Source: Prinia subflava
Taxonomy: Eukaryota; Chordata; Aves; Passeriformes; Cisticolidae
Direction: 5' to 3'
Assembly (NCBI RefSeq): GCF_021018805.1
Contig: NW_026961091.1
Location: 62,001 to 126,000 of the forward strand
DNA: 64,000 nucleotides
The notes under the pieces were generated by a model that was not told where the DNA came from, searched no databases, and saw only the letters and a list, made by a program, of their open reading frames with translations. The position numbers and the translations under genes are program-made. Positions 46,523 through 60,041 of this stretch are shown piece after piece. The first letter of the stretch is position 1, and each line of letters opens with the position of its first letter.

Positions 46523-49500
46523 TTGGTTTCTATGGTTTGCTTTCTGGAGTTGATCAAAACACAAGTCTTGGCTGTTGTTTGTGTTCCCAAGAAATAGAGA
46601 AGCTGCTGAAGGCGCTTTCCTGCCTTTTGCAGTACCGGTTTACACTTTGCACATGTATGTGTTTTGCTTGTCACCAGACCACGAATAAAGGTGGGTACTT
46701 CCTAATTTGCTTGATTTCCATGAAAGAGCCATGTAACAGAAACCTTTCCTTTGACACTCCACCGGTTGATGTTTCTCATGTCTATAGAGCAAGACCAAAG
46801 CTGTTACTGCCTAATTTGCAAAGTTTCCATGAAAGAGCACTGTAACATAAAGCTTTGCTTTTCCGAGTGAACAGTGGTTTCTGCTTTTGGTTTCCATGGC
46901 TTGCTTTCTGGAGTTGATGAAAACACAAGTCATGTTAGTTGTTTGTGCTGCCAACCAGCAGAGAAGCTGCTGCAGACACTCTCTTGCTTTATCCATTACT
47001 GGCTTTTACGCTGCACCGGTTGGTGTCTTTCATGTCCATAGAAGGAGAACTAAAGCTGTTACTGCCTAATTTACTAAGTTTCTGTGATAGAGCTATGTAA
47101 CATACAGATTTGCTTTACAGAGTGAACAGTGATCTCTGCTTTTGGTTTCTATAGTTTGCTTTCTGGAGTTGATCAAAACACAAGTCTTGTTAGTTGCTTG
47201 TGTTGCCAACCACCAGAGAAGCTGCTGCAGACACTTTCATGCCTTATGCTTTACTTGCTTACACTCTGTACCAGTTAGTGTTTCCCATGTCTATAGAGCA
47301 AGACCAAAGCTGGTATTGCCTAATTTGGTAGAGTTCCATGTAAGAGCTATGTAACATAAAGATTTGCTTTACAGAGTGAACTGTGATCTCTGCTTTTGGT
47401 TTCCAGGGCTTGCTTTCTGGAGTTGATCAAAACACAAGTCTTGTTAGTTGCTTGTGTTGCCAACCAGCAGAGAAGCTGCTGCAGACACTTTCATGCCTTA
47501 TCCTTTACTTGCTTACGCTCTGTACCAGTTAGTGTTTCCCATGTCTATAGAGCAAGACCAAAGCTGGTATTGCCTAATTTGGTAGAGTTCCATGTAAGAG
47601 CTATGTAACATAAAGATTTGCTTTACAGAGTGAACTGTGATCTCTGCTTTTGGTTTCCAGGGCTTGCTTTCTGGAGTTGATCAAAACACAAGTCTTGTTA
47701 GTTGCTTGTGTTGCCAACCAGCAGAGAAGCTGCTGCAGACACTTTCATGCCTTATCCTTTACTTGCTTACACTCTGTACCAGTTAGTGTTTCCCATGTCT
47801 ATAGAGCAAGACCAAAGCTGGTATTGCCTAATTTGGTAGAGTTCCATGTAAGAGCTATGTAACATAAAGATTTGCTTTTCAGAGTGAACAGTGATCTCTG
47901 CTTTTGGTTTCCATGGCTTGCTTTCTGGAGTTGATGAAAACACAAGTCATGTTAGTTGTTTGTGCTGCCAACCAGCAGAGAAGCTGCTGCAGACCCTCTC
48001 TTGCCTTATCCATTTCTGGCTTTTACGCTGCACCTTTGGTGTCTTTCATGTCCATAGGAGGAGAACTAAAGCTGTTACTGCCTAATTTACTAAGTTTCTG
48101 TGATAGAGCTATGTAACATAAAGATTTGCTTTACAGAGTGAACAGTGATCTCTGCTTTTGGTTTCTATGGTTTGCTTTCTGGAGTTGATCAAAACACAAG
48201 TCTTGTTAGTTGCTTGTGTTGCCAACCAGCAGAGAAGCTGCTGCAGACACTTTCATGCCTTATGCTTTACTTGCTTACACTCTGTACCAGTTAGTGTTTC
48301 CCATGTCTATAGAGCAAGACCAAAGCTGGTATTGCCTAATTTGATAGAGTTCCATGTATGAGCTATGTAACATAAAGATTTGCTTTTCAGAGTGAACTGT
48401 GATCTCTGCTTTTGGTTTCCATGGCTTGCTTTCTGGAGTTGATGAAAACACAAGTCATGTTAGTTGTTTGTGCTGCCAACCAGCAGAGAAGCTGCTGCAG
48501 ACACTTTCATGCCTTATCCTTTACTTGCTTACACTCTGTACCAGTTAGTGTTTCCCATGTCTATAGAGCAAGAGCAAAGCTGGTATTGCCTAATTTGGTA
48601 GAGTTCCATGTAAGAGCTATGTAACATAAAGATTTGCTTTACAGAATGAACTGTGATCTCTGCTTTTGGTTTCCATGGCTTGCTTTCTGGAGTTGATGAA
48701 AACACAAGTCATGTTAGTTGTTTGTGCTGCCAACCAGCAGAGAAGCTGCTGCAGACCCTCTCTTGCCTTATCCATTACTGGCTTTTACGCTGCACCGGTT
48801 GGTGTCTTTCATGTCCATAGGAGGAGAACTAAAGCTGTTACTGCCTAATTTACTAAGTTTCTGTGATAGAGCTATGTAACATAAAGATTTGCTTTACAGA
48901 GTGAACAGTGATCTCTGCTTTTGGTTTCTATGGTTTGCTTTCTGGAGTTGATCAAAAACACAAGTCTTGTTAGTTGCTTGTGTTGCCAACCAGCAGAGAA
49001 GCTGCTGCAGACACTTTCATGCCTTATGCTTTACTTGCTTACACTCTGTACCAGTTAGTGTTTCCCATGTCTATAGAGCAAGACCAAAGCTGGTATTGCC
49101 TAATTTGGTAGAGTTCCATGTAAGAGCTATGTAACATAAAGATTTGCTTTACAGAGTGAACAGTGATCTCTGCTTTTGGTTTCTATAGTTTGCTTTCTGG
49201 AGTTGATCAAAACACAAGTCTTGTTAGTTGCTTGTGTTGCCAACCAGCAGAGAAGCTGCTGCAGACACTTTCATGCCTTATGCTTTACTTGCTTACACTC
49301 TGTACCAGTTAGTGTTTCCCATGTCTATAGAGCAAGACCAAAGCTGGTATTGCCTAATTTGGTAGAGTTCCATGTAAGAGCTATGTAACATAAAGATTTG
49401 CTTTTCAGAGTGAACAGTGATCTCTGCTTTTGGTTTCCATGGCTTGCTTTCTGGAGTTGATGAAAACACAAGTCATGTTAGTTGTTTGTGCTGCCAACCA

Positions 49501-50447
49501 GCAGAGAAGCTGCTGCAGACCCTCTCTTGCCTTATCCATTACTGGCTTTTACGCTGCACCGGTTGGTGTCTTTCATGTCCATAGGAGGAGAACTAAAGCT
49601 GTTACTGCCTAATTTACTAAGTTTCTGTGATAGAGCTATGTAACATAAAGATTTGCTTTACAGAGTGAACAGTGATCTCTGCTTTTGGTTTCTATGGTTT
49701 GCTTTCTGGAGTTGATCAAAACACAAGTCTTGTTAGTTGCTTGTGTTGCCAACCAGCAGAGAAGCTGCTGCAGACACTTTCATGCCTTATGCTTTCTTTG
49801 CTTACACTCTGTACCAGTTAGTGTTTCCCATGTCTATAGAGCAAGACCAAAGCTGGTATTGCCTAATTTGGTAGAGTTCCATGTAAGAGCTATGTAACAT
49901 AAAGATTTGCTTTACAGAGTGAACAGTGATCTCTGCTTTTGGTTTCTATAGTTTGCTTTCTGGAGTTGATCAAAACACAAGTCTTGTTAGTTGCTTGTGT
50001 TGCCAACCACCAGAGAAGCTGCTGCAGACACTTTCATGCCTTATGCTTTCTTTGCTTACACTCTGTACCAGTTAGTGTTTCCCATGTCTATAGAGCAAGA
50101 CCAAAGCTGGTATTGCCTAATTTGATAGAGTTCCATGTAAGAGCTATGTAACATAAAGATTTGCTTTACAGAATGAACTGTGATCTCTGCTTTTGGTTTC
50201 CATGGCTTGCTTTCTGGAGTTGATGAAAACACAAGTCATGTTAGTTGTTTGTGCTGCCAACCAGCAGAGAAGCTGCTGCAGACCCTCTCTTGCCTTATCC
50301 ATTTCTGGCTTTTACGCTGCACCGGTTGGTGTCTTTCATGTCCATAGAAGGAGAACTAAAGCTGTTACTGCCTAATTTACTAAGTTTCTGTGATAGAGCT
50401 ATGTAACATAAAGATTTGCTTTACAGAGTGAACAGTGATCTCTGCTT
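46523..50447 (+). repeat. HOR block, 15-mer (3925 bp), longest C-to-C interval, contains a B/A recombinant
   Basis: Units: C 46523, Bc 46887, A 47142, A 47396, A 47650, B 47904, A 48158, recombinant 48412, B 48666, A 48921, A 49176, B 49430, A 49685, A 49939, B 50193. The A at 48158 ends tgtatgagc although it does not follow a cassette, and the B at 47904 has the cctttggtg form. Elsewhere tgtatgagc A units come directly before such B units, so the usual order is reversed here. The A at 48921 has one extra A (gatcaaaaacac). Confidence 0.9.
48412..48665 (+). repeat. Recombinant B/A monomer (254 bp)
   Basis: The left part is B (ccatggcttgc, gatgaaaac, catgttagttgtttgtgctgcc) and the right part is A (gcagacactttcatgcc, ctttactt, accagtt, gcaagagc). 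The switch is within ccagcagagaagctgctgcag, the stem-loop segment shared by both classes. It is the reciprocal arrangement to 5669. Confidence 0.9.
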
Positions 50448-52683
50448 TTGGTTTCTATGGTTTGCTTTCTGGAGTTGATCAAAACACAAGTCTTGGCTGT
50501 TGTTTGTGTTCCCAAGAAATAGAGAAGCTGCTGAAGGCGCTTTCCTGCCTTTTGCAGTACCGGTTTACACTTTGCACATGTATGTGTTTTGCTTGTCACC
50601 AGACCACGAATAAAGGTGGGTACTTCCTAATTTGCTTGATTTCCATGAAAGAGCCATGTAACAGAAACCTTTCCTTTGACACTCCACCGGTTGATGTTTC
50701 TCATGTCTATAGAGCAAGACCAAAGCTGTTACTGCCTAATTTGCAAAGTTTCCATGAAAGAGCACTGTAACATAAAGCTTTGCTTTTCCGAGTGAACAGT
50801 GGTTTCTGCTTTTGGTTTCCATGGCTTGCTTTCTGGAGTTGATGAAAACACAAGTCATGTTAGTTGTTTGTGCTGCCAACCAGCAGAGAAGCTGCTGCAG
50901 ACACTCTCTTGCTTTATCCATTACTGGCTTTTACGCTGCACCGGTTGGTGTCTTTCATGTCCATAGAAGGAGAACTAAAGCTGTTACTGCCTAATTTACT
51001 AAGTTTCTGTGATAGAGCTATGTAACATACAGATTTGCTTTACAGAGTGAACAGTGATCTCTGCTTTTGGTTTCTATGGTTTGCTTTCTGGAGTTGATCA
51101 AAACACAAGTCTTGTTAGTTGCTTGTGTTGCCAACCACCAGAGAAGCTGCTGCAGACACTTTCATGCCTTATGCTTTACTTGCTTACACTCTGTACCAGT
51201 TAGTGTTTCCCATGTCTATAGAGCAAGACCAAAGCTGGTATTGCCTAATTTGGTAGAGTTCCATGTAAGAGCTATGTAACATAAAGATTTGCTTTACAGA
51301 GTGAACTGTGATCTCTGCTTTTGGTTTCCAGGGCTTGCTTTCTGGAGTTGATCAAAACACAAGTCTTGTTAGTTGCTTGTGTTGCCAACCAGCAGAGAAG
51401 CTGCTGCAGACACTTTCATGCCTTATCCTTTACTTGCTTACACTCTGTACCAGTTAGTGTTTCCCATGTCTATAGAGCAAGACCAAAGCTGGTATTGCCT
51501 AATTTGGTAGAGTTCCATTTAAGAGCTATGTAACATAAAGATTTGCTTTTCAGAGTGAACAGTGATCTCTGCTTTTGGTTTCCATGGCTTGCTTTCTGGA
51601 GTTGATGAAAACACAAGTCATGTTAGTTGTTTGTGCTGCCAACCAGCAGAGAAGCTGCTGAAGACCCTCTCTTGCCTTATCCATTACTGGCTTTTACGCT
51701 GCACCGGTTGGTGTCTTTCATTTCCATAGGAGGAGAACTAAAGCTGTTACTGCCTAATTTACTAAGTTTCTGTGATAGAGCTATGTAACATAAAGATTTG
51801 CTTTACAGAGTGAACAGTGATCTCTGCTTTTGGTTTCTATAGTTTGCTTTCTGGAGTTGATCAAAACACAAGTCTTGTTAGTTGCTTGTGTTGCCAACCA
51901 CCAGAGAAGCTGCTGCAGACAGTTTCATGCCTTATGCTTTCTTTGCTTACACTCTGTACCAGTTAGTGTTTCCCATGTCTATAGAGCAAGAGCAAAGCTG
52001 GTATTGCCTAATTTGGTAGAGTTCCATGTAAGAGCTATGTAACATAAAGATTTGCTTTACAGAATGAACTGTGATCTCTGCTTTTGGTTTCCATGGCTTG
52101 CTTTCTGGAGTTGATGAAAACACAAGTCATGTTAGTTGTTTGTGCTGCCAACCAGCAGAGAAGCTGCTGCAGACCCTCTCTTGCCTTATCCATTACTGGC
52201 TTTTACGCTGCACCGGTTGGTGTCTTTCATGTCCATAGGAGGAGAACTAAAGCTGTTACTGCCTAATTTACTAAGTTTCTGTGATAGAGCTATGTAACAT
52301 AAAGATTTGCTTTACAGAGTGAACAGTGATCTCTGCTTTTGGTTTCTATGGTTTGCTTTCTGGAGTTGATCAAAACACAAGTCTTGTTAGTTGCTTGTGT
52401 TGCCAACCAGCAGAGAAGCTGCTGCAGACACTTTCATGCCTTATGCTTTACTTGCTTACACTCTGTACCAGTTAGTGTTTCCCATGTCTATAGAGCAAGA
52501 CCAAAGCTGGTATTGCCTAATTTGGTAGAGTTCCATGTAAGAGCTATGTAACATAAAGATTTGCTTTACAGAGTGAACAGTGATCTCTGCTTTTGGTTTC
52601 TATAGTTTGCTTTCTGGAGTTGATCAAAACACAAGTCTTGTTAGTTGCTTGTGTTGCCAACCAGCAGAGAAGCTGCTGCAGAC
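50030..52683 (+). repeat. Tandem duplication, 2654-bp period (10 units), copy 1
   Basis: It pairs with 52684-55337. Shared private changes are catttccat and gacagtttc, seen nowhere else. Changes unique to this copy include ccatttaag at about 51,517. Confidence 0.88.
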
Positions 52684-53101
52684 ACTTTCATGCCTTATGC
52701 TTTCTTTGCTTACACTCTGTACCAGTTAGTGTTTCCCATGTCTATAGAGCAAGACCAAAGCTGGTATTGCCTAATTTGATAGAGTTCCATGTAAGAGCTA
52801 TGTAACATAAAGATTTGCTTTACAGAATGAACTGTGATCTCTGCTTTTGGTTTCCATGGCTTGCTTTCTGGAGTTGATGAAAACACAAGTCATGTTAGTT
52901 GTTTGTGCTGCCAACCAGCAGAGAAGCTGCTGCAGACCCTCTCTTGCCTTATCCATTTCTGGCTTTTACGCTGCACCGGTTGGTGTCTTTCATGTCCATA
53001 GAAGGAGAACTAAAGCTGTTACTGCCTAATTTACTAAGTTTCTGTGATAGAGCTATGTAACATAAAGATTTGCTTTACAGAGTGAACAGTGATCTCTGCT
53101 T
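50448..53101 (+). repeat. HOR block, 10-mer C-Bc-A-A-B-A-B-A-A-B (2654 bp), type-2 cassette
   Basis: Units start at 50448, 50812, 51067, 51321, 51575, 51830, 52084, 52339, 52593 and 52847. It carries private variants catttccat (about 51,719) and gacagtttc (about 51,920), shared only with the next block. The A at 52593 is a crossover product and holds the duplication junction. The A at 51321 ends ccatttaag, losing the GT of the usual ccatgtaag. Confidence 0.92.
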
Positions 53102-55337
53102 TTGGTTTCTATGGTTTGCTTTCTGGAGTTGATCAAAACACAAGTCTTGGCTGTTGTTTGTGTTCCCAAGAAATAGAGAAGCTGCTGAAGGCGCTTTCCT
53201 GCCTTTTGCAGTACCGGTTTACACTTTGCACATGTATGTGTTTTGCTTGTCACCAGACCACGAATAAAGGTGGGTGCTTCCTAATTTGCTTGATTTCCAT
53301 GAAAGAGCCATGTAACAGAAACCTTTCCTTTGACACTCCACCGGTTGATGTTTCTCATGTCTATAGAGCAAGACCAAAGCTGTTACTGCCTAATTTGCAA
53401 AGTTTCCATGAAAGAGCACTGTAACATAAAGCTTTGCTTTTCCGAGTGAACAGTGGTTTCTGCTTTTGGTTTCCATGGCTTGCTTTCTGGAGTTGATGAA
53501 AACACAAGTCATGTTAGTTGTTTGTGCTGCCAACCAGCAGAGAAGCTGCTGCAGACACTCTCTTGCTTTATCCATTACTGGCTTTTACGCTGCACCGGTT
53601 GGTGTCTTTCATGTCCATAGAAGGAGAACTAAAGCTGTTACTGCCTAATTTACTAAGTTTCTGTGATAGAGCTATGTAACATACAGATTTGCTTTACAGA
53701 GTGAACAGTGATCTCTGCTTTTGGTTTCTATGGTTTGCTTTCTGGAGTTGATCAAAACACAAGTCTTGTTAGTTGCTTGTGTTGCCAACCACCAGAGAAG
53801 CTGCTGCAGACACTTTCATGCCTTATGCTTTACTTGCTTACACTCTGTACCAGTTAGTGTTTCCCATGTCTATAGAGCAAGACCAAAGCTGGTATTGCCT
53901 AATTTGGTAGAGTTCCATGTAAGAGCTATGTAACATAAAGATTTGCTTTACAGAGTGAACTGTGATCTCTGCTTTTGGTTTCCAGGGCTTGCTTTCTGGA
54001 GTTGATCAAAACACAAGTCTTGTTAGTTGCTTGTGTTGCCAACCAGCAGAGAAGCTGCTGCAGACACTTTCATGCCTTATCCTTTACTTGCTTACACTCT
54101 GTACCAGTTAGTGTTTCCCATGTCTATAGAGCAAGACCAAAGCTGGTATTGCCTAATTTGGTAGAGTTCCATGTAAGAGCTATGTAACATAAAGATTTGC
54201 TTTTCAGAGTGAACAGTGATCTCTGCTTTTGGTTTCCATGGCTTGCTTTCTGGAGTTGATGAAAACACAAGTCATGTTAGTTGTTTGTGCTGCCAACCAG
54301 CAGAGAAGCTGCTGAAGACCCTCTCTTGCCTTATCCATTACTGGCTTTTACGCTGCACCGGTTGGTGTCTTTCATTTCCATAGGAGGAGAACTAAAGCTG
54401 TTACTGCCTAATTTACTAAGTTTCTGTGATAGAGCTATGTAACATAAAGATTTGCTTTACAGAGTGAACAGTGATCTCTGCTTTTGGTTTCTATAGTTTG
54501 CTTTCTGGAGTTGATCAAAACACAAGTCTTGTTAGTTGCTTGTGTTGCCAACCACCAGAGAAGCTGCTGCAGACAGTTTCATGCCTTATGCTTTCTTTGC
54601 TTACACTCTGTACCAGTTAGTGTTTCCCATGTCTATAGAGCAAGAGCAAAGCTGGTATTGCCTAATTTGGTAGAGTTCCATGTAAGAGCTATGTAACATA
54701 AAGATTTGCTTTACAGAATGAACTGTGATCTCTGCTTTTGGTTTCCATGGCTTGCTTTCTGGAGTTGATGAAAACACAAGTCATGTTAGTTGTTTGTGCT
54801 GCCAACCAGCAGAGAAGCTGCTGCAGACCCTCTCTTGCCTTATCCATTACTGGCTTTTACGCTGCACCGGTTGGTGTCTTTCATGTCCATAGGAGGAGAA
54901 CTAAAGCTGTTACTGCCTAATTTACTAAGTTTCTGTGATAGAGCTATGTAACATAAAGATTTGCTTTACAGAGTGAACAGTGATCTCTGCTTTTGGTTTC
55001 TATGGTTTGCTTTCTGGAGTTGATCAAAACACAAGTCTTGTTAGTTGCTTGTGTTGCCAACCAGCAGAGAAGCTGCTGCAGACACTTTCATGCCTTATGC
55101 TTTACTTGCTTACACTCTGTACCAGTTAGTGTTTCCCATGTCTATAGAGCAAGACCAAAGCTGGTATTGCCTAATTTGGTAGAGTTCCATGTAAGAGCTA
55201 TGTAACATAAAGATTTGCTTTACAGAGTGAACAGTGATCTCTGCTTTTGGTTTCTATAGTTTGCTTTCTGGAGTTGATCAAAACACAAGTCTTGTTAGTT
55301 GCTTGTGTTGCCAACCAGCAGAGAAGCTGCTGCAGAC
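52684..55337 (+). repeat. Tandem duplication, 2654-bp period (10 units), copy 2
   Basis: The crossover lies inside the A at 52593, between the accagcag site (about 52,664, like 55247) and the ctttcttt site (about 52,704, like 49939). Its own private change is gtgggtgcttcc near 53,276. Confidence 0.88.
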
Positions 55338-56518
55338 ACTTTCATGCCTTATGCTTTACTTGCTTACACTCTGTACCAGTTAGTGTTTCCCATGTCTATA
55401 GAGCAAGACCAAAGCTGGTATTGCCTAATTTGGTAGAGTTCCATGTAAGAGCTATGTAACATAAAGATTTGCTTTTCAGAGTGAACAGTGATCTCTGCTT
55501 TTGGTTTCCATGGCTTGCTTTCTGGAGTTGATGAAAACACAAGTCATGTTAGTTGTTTGTGCTGCCAACCAGCAGAGAAGCTGCTGCAGACCCTCTCTTG
55601 CCTTATCCATTACTGGCTTTTACGCTGCACCGGTTGGTGTCTTTCATGTCCATAGGAGGAGAACTAAAGCTGTTACTGCCTAATTTACTAAGTTTCTGTG
55701 ATAGAGCTATGTAACATAAAGATTTGCTTTACAGAGTGAACTGTGATCTCTGCTTTTGGTTTCTATGGTTTGCTTTCTGGAGTTGATCAAAACACAAGTC
55801 TTGTTAGTTGCTTGTGTTGCCAACCAGCAGAGAAGCTGCTGCAGACACTTTCATGCCTTATGCTTTCTTTGCTTACACTCTGTACCAGTTAGTGTTTCCC
55901 ATGTCTATAGAGCAAGAGCAAAGCTGGTATTGCCTAATTTGGTAGAGTTCCATGTAAGAGCTATGTAACATAAAGATTTGCTTTACAGAGTGAACAGTGA
56001 TCTCTGCTTTTGGTTTCTATAGTTTGCTTTCTGGAGTTGATCAAAACACAAGTCTTGTTAGTTGCTTGTGTTGCCAACCACCAGAGAAGCTGCTGCAGAC
56101 ACTTTCATGCCTTATGCTTTCTTTGCTTACACTCTGTACCAGTTAGTGTTTCCCATGTCTATAGAGCAAGACCAAAGCTGGTATTGCCTAATTTGATAGA
56201 GTTCCATGTAAGAGCTATGTAACATAAAGATTTGCTTTACAGAATGAACTGTGATCTCTGCTTTTGGTTTCCATGGCTTGCTTTCTGGAGTTGATGAAAA
56301 CACAAGTCATGTTAGTTGTTTGTGCTGCCAACCAGCAGAGAAGCTGCTGCAGACCCTCTCTTGCCTTATCCATTTCTGGCTTTTACGCTGCACCGGTTGG
56401 TGTCTTTCATGTCCATAGAAGGAGAACTAAAGCTGTTACTGCCTAATTTACTAAGTTTCTGTGATAGAGCTATGTAACATAAAGATTTGCTTTACAGAGT
56501 GAACAGTGATCTCTGCTT
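53102..56518 (+). repeat. HOR block, 13-mer (3417 bp), type-2 cassette
   Basis: Units start at 53102, 53466, 53721, 53975, 54229, 54484, 54738, 54993, 55247, 55501, 55756, 56010 and 56264. The first eight repeat 50448-52592 at an offset of 2654. The C has gtgggtgcttcc in place of gtgggtacttcc, a change not in the sister copy. Confidence 0.92.
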
Positions 56519-58664
56519 TTGGTTTCTATGGTTTGCTTTCTGGAGTTGATCAAAACACAAGTCTTGGCTGTTGTTTGTGTTCCCAAGAAATAGAGAAGCT
56601 GCTGAAGGCGCTTTCCTGCCTTTTGCAGTACCGGTTTACACTTTGCACATGTATGTGTTTTGCTTGTCACCAGACCACGAATAAAGGTGGGTACTTCCTA
56701 ATTTGCTTGATTTCCATGAAAGAGCCATGTAACAGAAACCTTTCCTTGACACTCCACCGGTTGATGTTTCTCATGTCTATAGAGCAAGACCAAAGCTGTT
56801 ACTGCCTAATTTGCAAAGTTTCCATGAAAGAGCACTGTAACATAAAGCTTTGCTTTTCCGAGTGAACAGTGGTTTCTGCTTTTGGTTTCCATGGCTTGCT
56901 TTCTGGAGTTGATGAAAACACAAGTCATGTTAGTTGTTTGTGCTGCCAACCAGCAGAGAAGCTGCTGCAGACACTCTCTTGCTTTATCCATTACTGGCTT
57001 TTACGCTGCACCGGTTGGTGTCTTTCATGTCCATAGAAGGAGAACTAAAGCTGTTACTGCCTAATTTACTAGTTTCTGTGATAGAGCTATGTAACATACA
57101 GATTTGCTTTACAGAGTGAACAGTGATCTCTGCTTTGGTTTCTATAGTTTGCTTTCTGGAGTTGATCAAAACACAAGTCTTGTTAGTTGCTTGTGTTGCC
57201 AACCACCAGAGAAGCTGCTGCAGACACTTTCATGCCTTATGCTTTACTTGCTTACACTCTGTACCAGTTAGTGTTTCCCATGTCTATAGAGCAAGACCAA
57301 AGCTGGTATTGCCTAATTTGGTAGAGTTCCATGTAAGAGCTATGTAACATAAAGATTTGCTTTACAGAGTGAACTGTGATCTCTGCTTTTGGTTTCCAGG
57401 GCTTGCTTTCTGGAGTTGATCAAAACACAAGTCTTGTTAGTTGCTTGTGTTGCCAACCAGCAGAGAAGCTGCTGCAGACACTTTCATGCCTTATCCTTTA
57501 CTTGCTTACGCTCTGTACCAGTTAGTGTTTCCCATGTCTATAGAGCAAGACCAAAGCTGGTATTGCCTAATTTGGTAGAGTTCCATGTAAGAGCTATGTA
57601 ACATAAAGATTTTGCTTTACAGAGTGAACTGTGATCTCTGCTTTTGGTTTCCAGGGCTTGCTTTCTGGAGTTGATCAAAAACACAAGTCTTGTTAGTTGC
57701 TTGTGTTTGCCAACCAGCAGAGAAGCTGCTGCAGACACTTTCATGCCTTATCCTTTTACTTGCTGTACACTCTGTACCAGTTAGTGTTTGCCATGTCTAT
57801 AGAGCAAGACCAAAGCTGGTATTGCCTAATTTGGTAGAGTTCCATGTAAGAGCTATGTAACATAAAGATTTGCTTTTCAGAGTGAACAGTGATCTCTGCT
57901 TTTGGTTTCCATGGCTTGCTTTCTGGAGTTGATGAAAACACAAGTCATGTTAGTTGTTTGTGCTGCCAACCAGCAGAGAAGCTGCTGCAGACCCTCTCTT
58001 GCCTTATCCATTACTGGCTTTTACGCTGCACCGGTTGGTGTCTTTCATGTCCATAGGAGGAGAACTAAAGCTGTTACTGCCTAATTTACTAAGTTTCTGT
58101 GATAGAGCTATGTAACATAAAGATTTGCTTTACAGAGTGAACAGTGATCTCTGCTTTTGGTTTCTATGGTTTGCTTTCTGGAGTTGATCAAAACACAAGT
58201 CTTGTTAGTTGCTTGTGTTGCCAACCAGCAGAGAAGCTGCTGCAGACACTTTCATGCCTTATGCTTTACTTGCTTACACTCTGTACCAGTTAGTGTTTCC
58301 CATGTCTATAGAGCAAGACCAAAGCTGGTATTGCCTAATTTGGTAGAGTTCCATGTAAGAGCTATGTACATAAAGATTTGCATTACAGAGTGAACAGTGA
58401 TCTCTGCTTTTGGTTTCTATAGTTTGCTTTCTGGAGTTGATCAAAACACAAGTCTTGTTAGTTGCTTGTGTTGCCAACCACCAGAGAAGCTGCTGCAGAC
58501 ACTTTCATGCCTTATGCTTTCTTTGCTTACACTCTGTACCAGTTAGTGTTTCCCATGTCTATATAGGCAAGACCAAAGCTGGTATTGCCTAATTTGGTAG
58601 AGTTCCATGTAAGAGCTATGTAACATAAAGATTTGCTTTACAGAGTGAACAGTGATCTCTGCTT
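56519..58664 (+). repeat. HOR block, 8-mer C-Bc-A-A-A-B-A-A (2146 bp), type-2 cassette, indel-rich
   Basis: Units start at 56519, 56882, 57135, 57389, 57644, 57902, 58157 and 58410. The order is that of the 2144-bp 8-mers, but one-base indels begin at 56,744. The A at 57644 alone has at least four insertions and a substitution. See the entry on consensus quality. Confidence 0.88.
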
Positions 58665-60041
58665 TTGGTTTCTATGGTTTGCTTTCTGGAGTTGATCAAA
58701 ACACAAGTCTTGGCTGTTGTTTGTGTTCCAAGAAATAGAGAAGCTGCTGAAGGCGCTTTCCTGCCTTTTGCAGTACCGGTTTACACTTTGCACATGTATG
58801 TGTTTTGCTTGTCACCAGACCACGAATAAAGGTGGGTACTTCCTAATTTGCTTGATTTCCATGAAAGAGCCATGTACAGAACCTTTCCTTTGACACTCCA
58901 CCGGTTGATGTTTCTCATGTCTATAGAGCAAGACCAAAGCTGTTACTGCTTAATTTGCTAAGTTTCCATGAAAGAGCACTGTAACATAAAGCTTTGCTTT
59001 TCCGAGTGAACAGTGGTTTCTGCTTTTGGTTTCCATGGCTTGCTTTCTGGAGTTGATGAAAACACAAGTCATGTTAGTTGTTTGTGCTGCCAACCAGCAG
59101 AGAAGCTGCTGCAGACCCTCTCTTGCTTTATCCATTACTGCTTTTACGCTGCACCGGTTGGTGTCTTTCATGTCCATAGGAGGAGAACTAAAGCTGTTAC
59201 TGCCTAATTTACTAAGTTTCTGTGATAGAGCTATGTAACATACAGGATTTGCTTTACAGAGTGAACAGTGATCTCTGCTTTTGGTTTCTATAGTTTGCTT
59301 TCTGGAGTTGATCAAAACACAAGTCTTGTTAGTTGCTTGTGTTGCCAACCACCAGAGAAGCTGCTGCAGACACTTTCATGCCTTATGCTTTCTTTGCTTA
59401 CACTCTGTACCAGTTAGTGTTTCCCATGTCTATAGAGCAAGAGCAAAGCTGGTATTGCCTAATTTGATAGAGTTCCATGTATGAGCTATGTAACATAAAG
59501 ATTTGCTTTTCAGAGTGAACAGTGATCTCTGCTTTTGGTTTCCATGGCTTGCTTTCTGGAGTTGATGAAAACACAAGTCATGTTAGTTGTTTGTGCTGCC
59601 AACCAGCAGAGAAGCTGCTGCAGACCCTCTCTTGCCTTATCCATTTCTGGCTTTTACGCTGCACCTTTGGTGTCTTTCATGTCCATAGGAGGAGAACTAA
59701 AGCTGTTACTGCCTAATTTACTAAGTTTCTGTGATAGAGCTATGTAACATAAAGATTTGCATTACAGAGTGAACAGTGATCTCTGCTTTTGGTTTCTATA
59801 GTTTGCTTTTCTGGAGTTGATCAAAACACAAGTCTTGTTAGTTGCTTGTGTTGCCAACCACCAGAGAAGCTGCTGCAGACACTTCATGCCTTATGCTTTC
59901 TTTGCTTACACTCTGTACCAGTTAGTGTTTCCCATGTCTATAGAGCAAGACCAAGCTGGTATTGCCTAATTTGGTAGAGTTCCATGTAAGAGCTATGTAA
60001 CATAAAGATTTGCTTTACAGAGTGAACAGTGATCTCTGCTT
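58665..60041 (+). repeat. HOR block, 5-mer C-Bc-A-B-A (1377 bp), type-1 cassette, indel-rich
   Basis: Units start at 58665, 59026, 59281, 59535 and 59789. The A ends tgtatgagc and the B has the cctttggtg form, as in other type-1 4-mers, with one extra A added. The C is three bases short through scattered single losses (about 58,727, 58,876 and 58,881). Confidence 0.88.
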
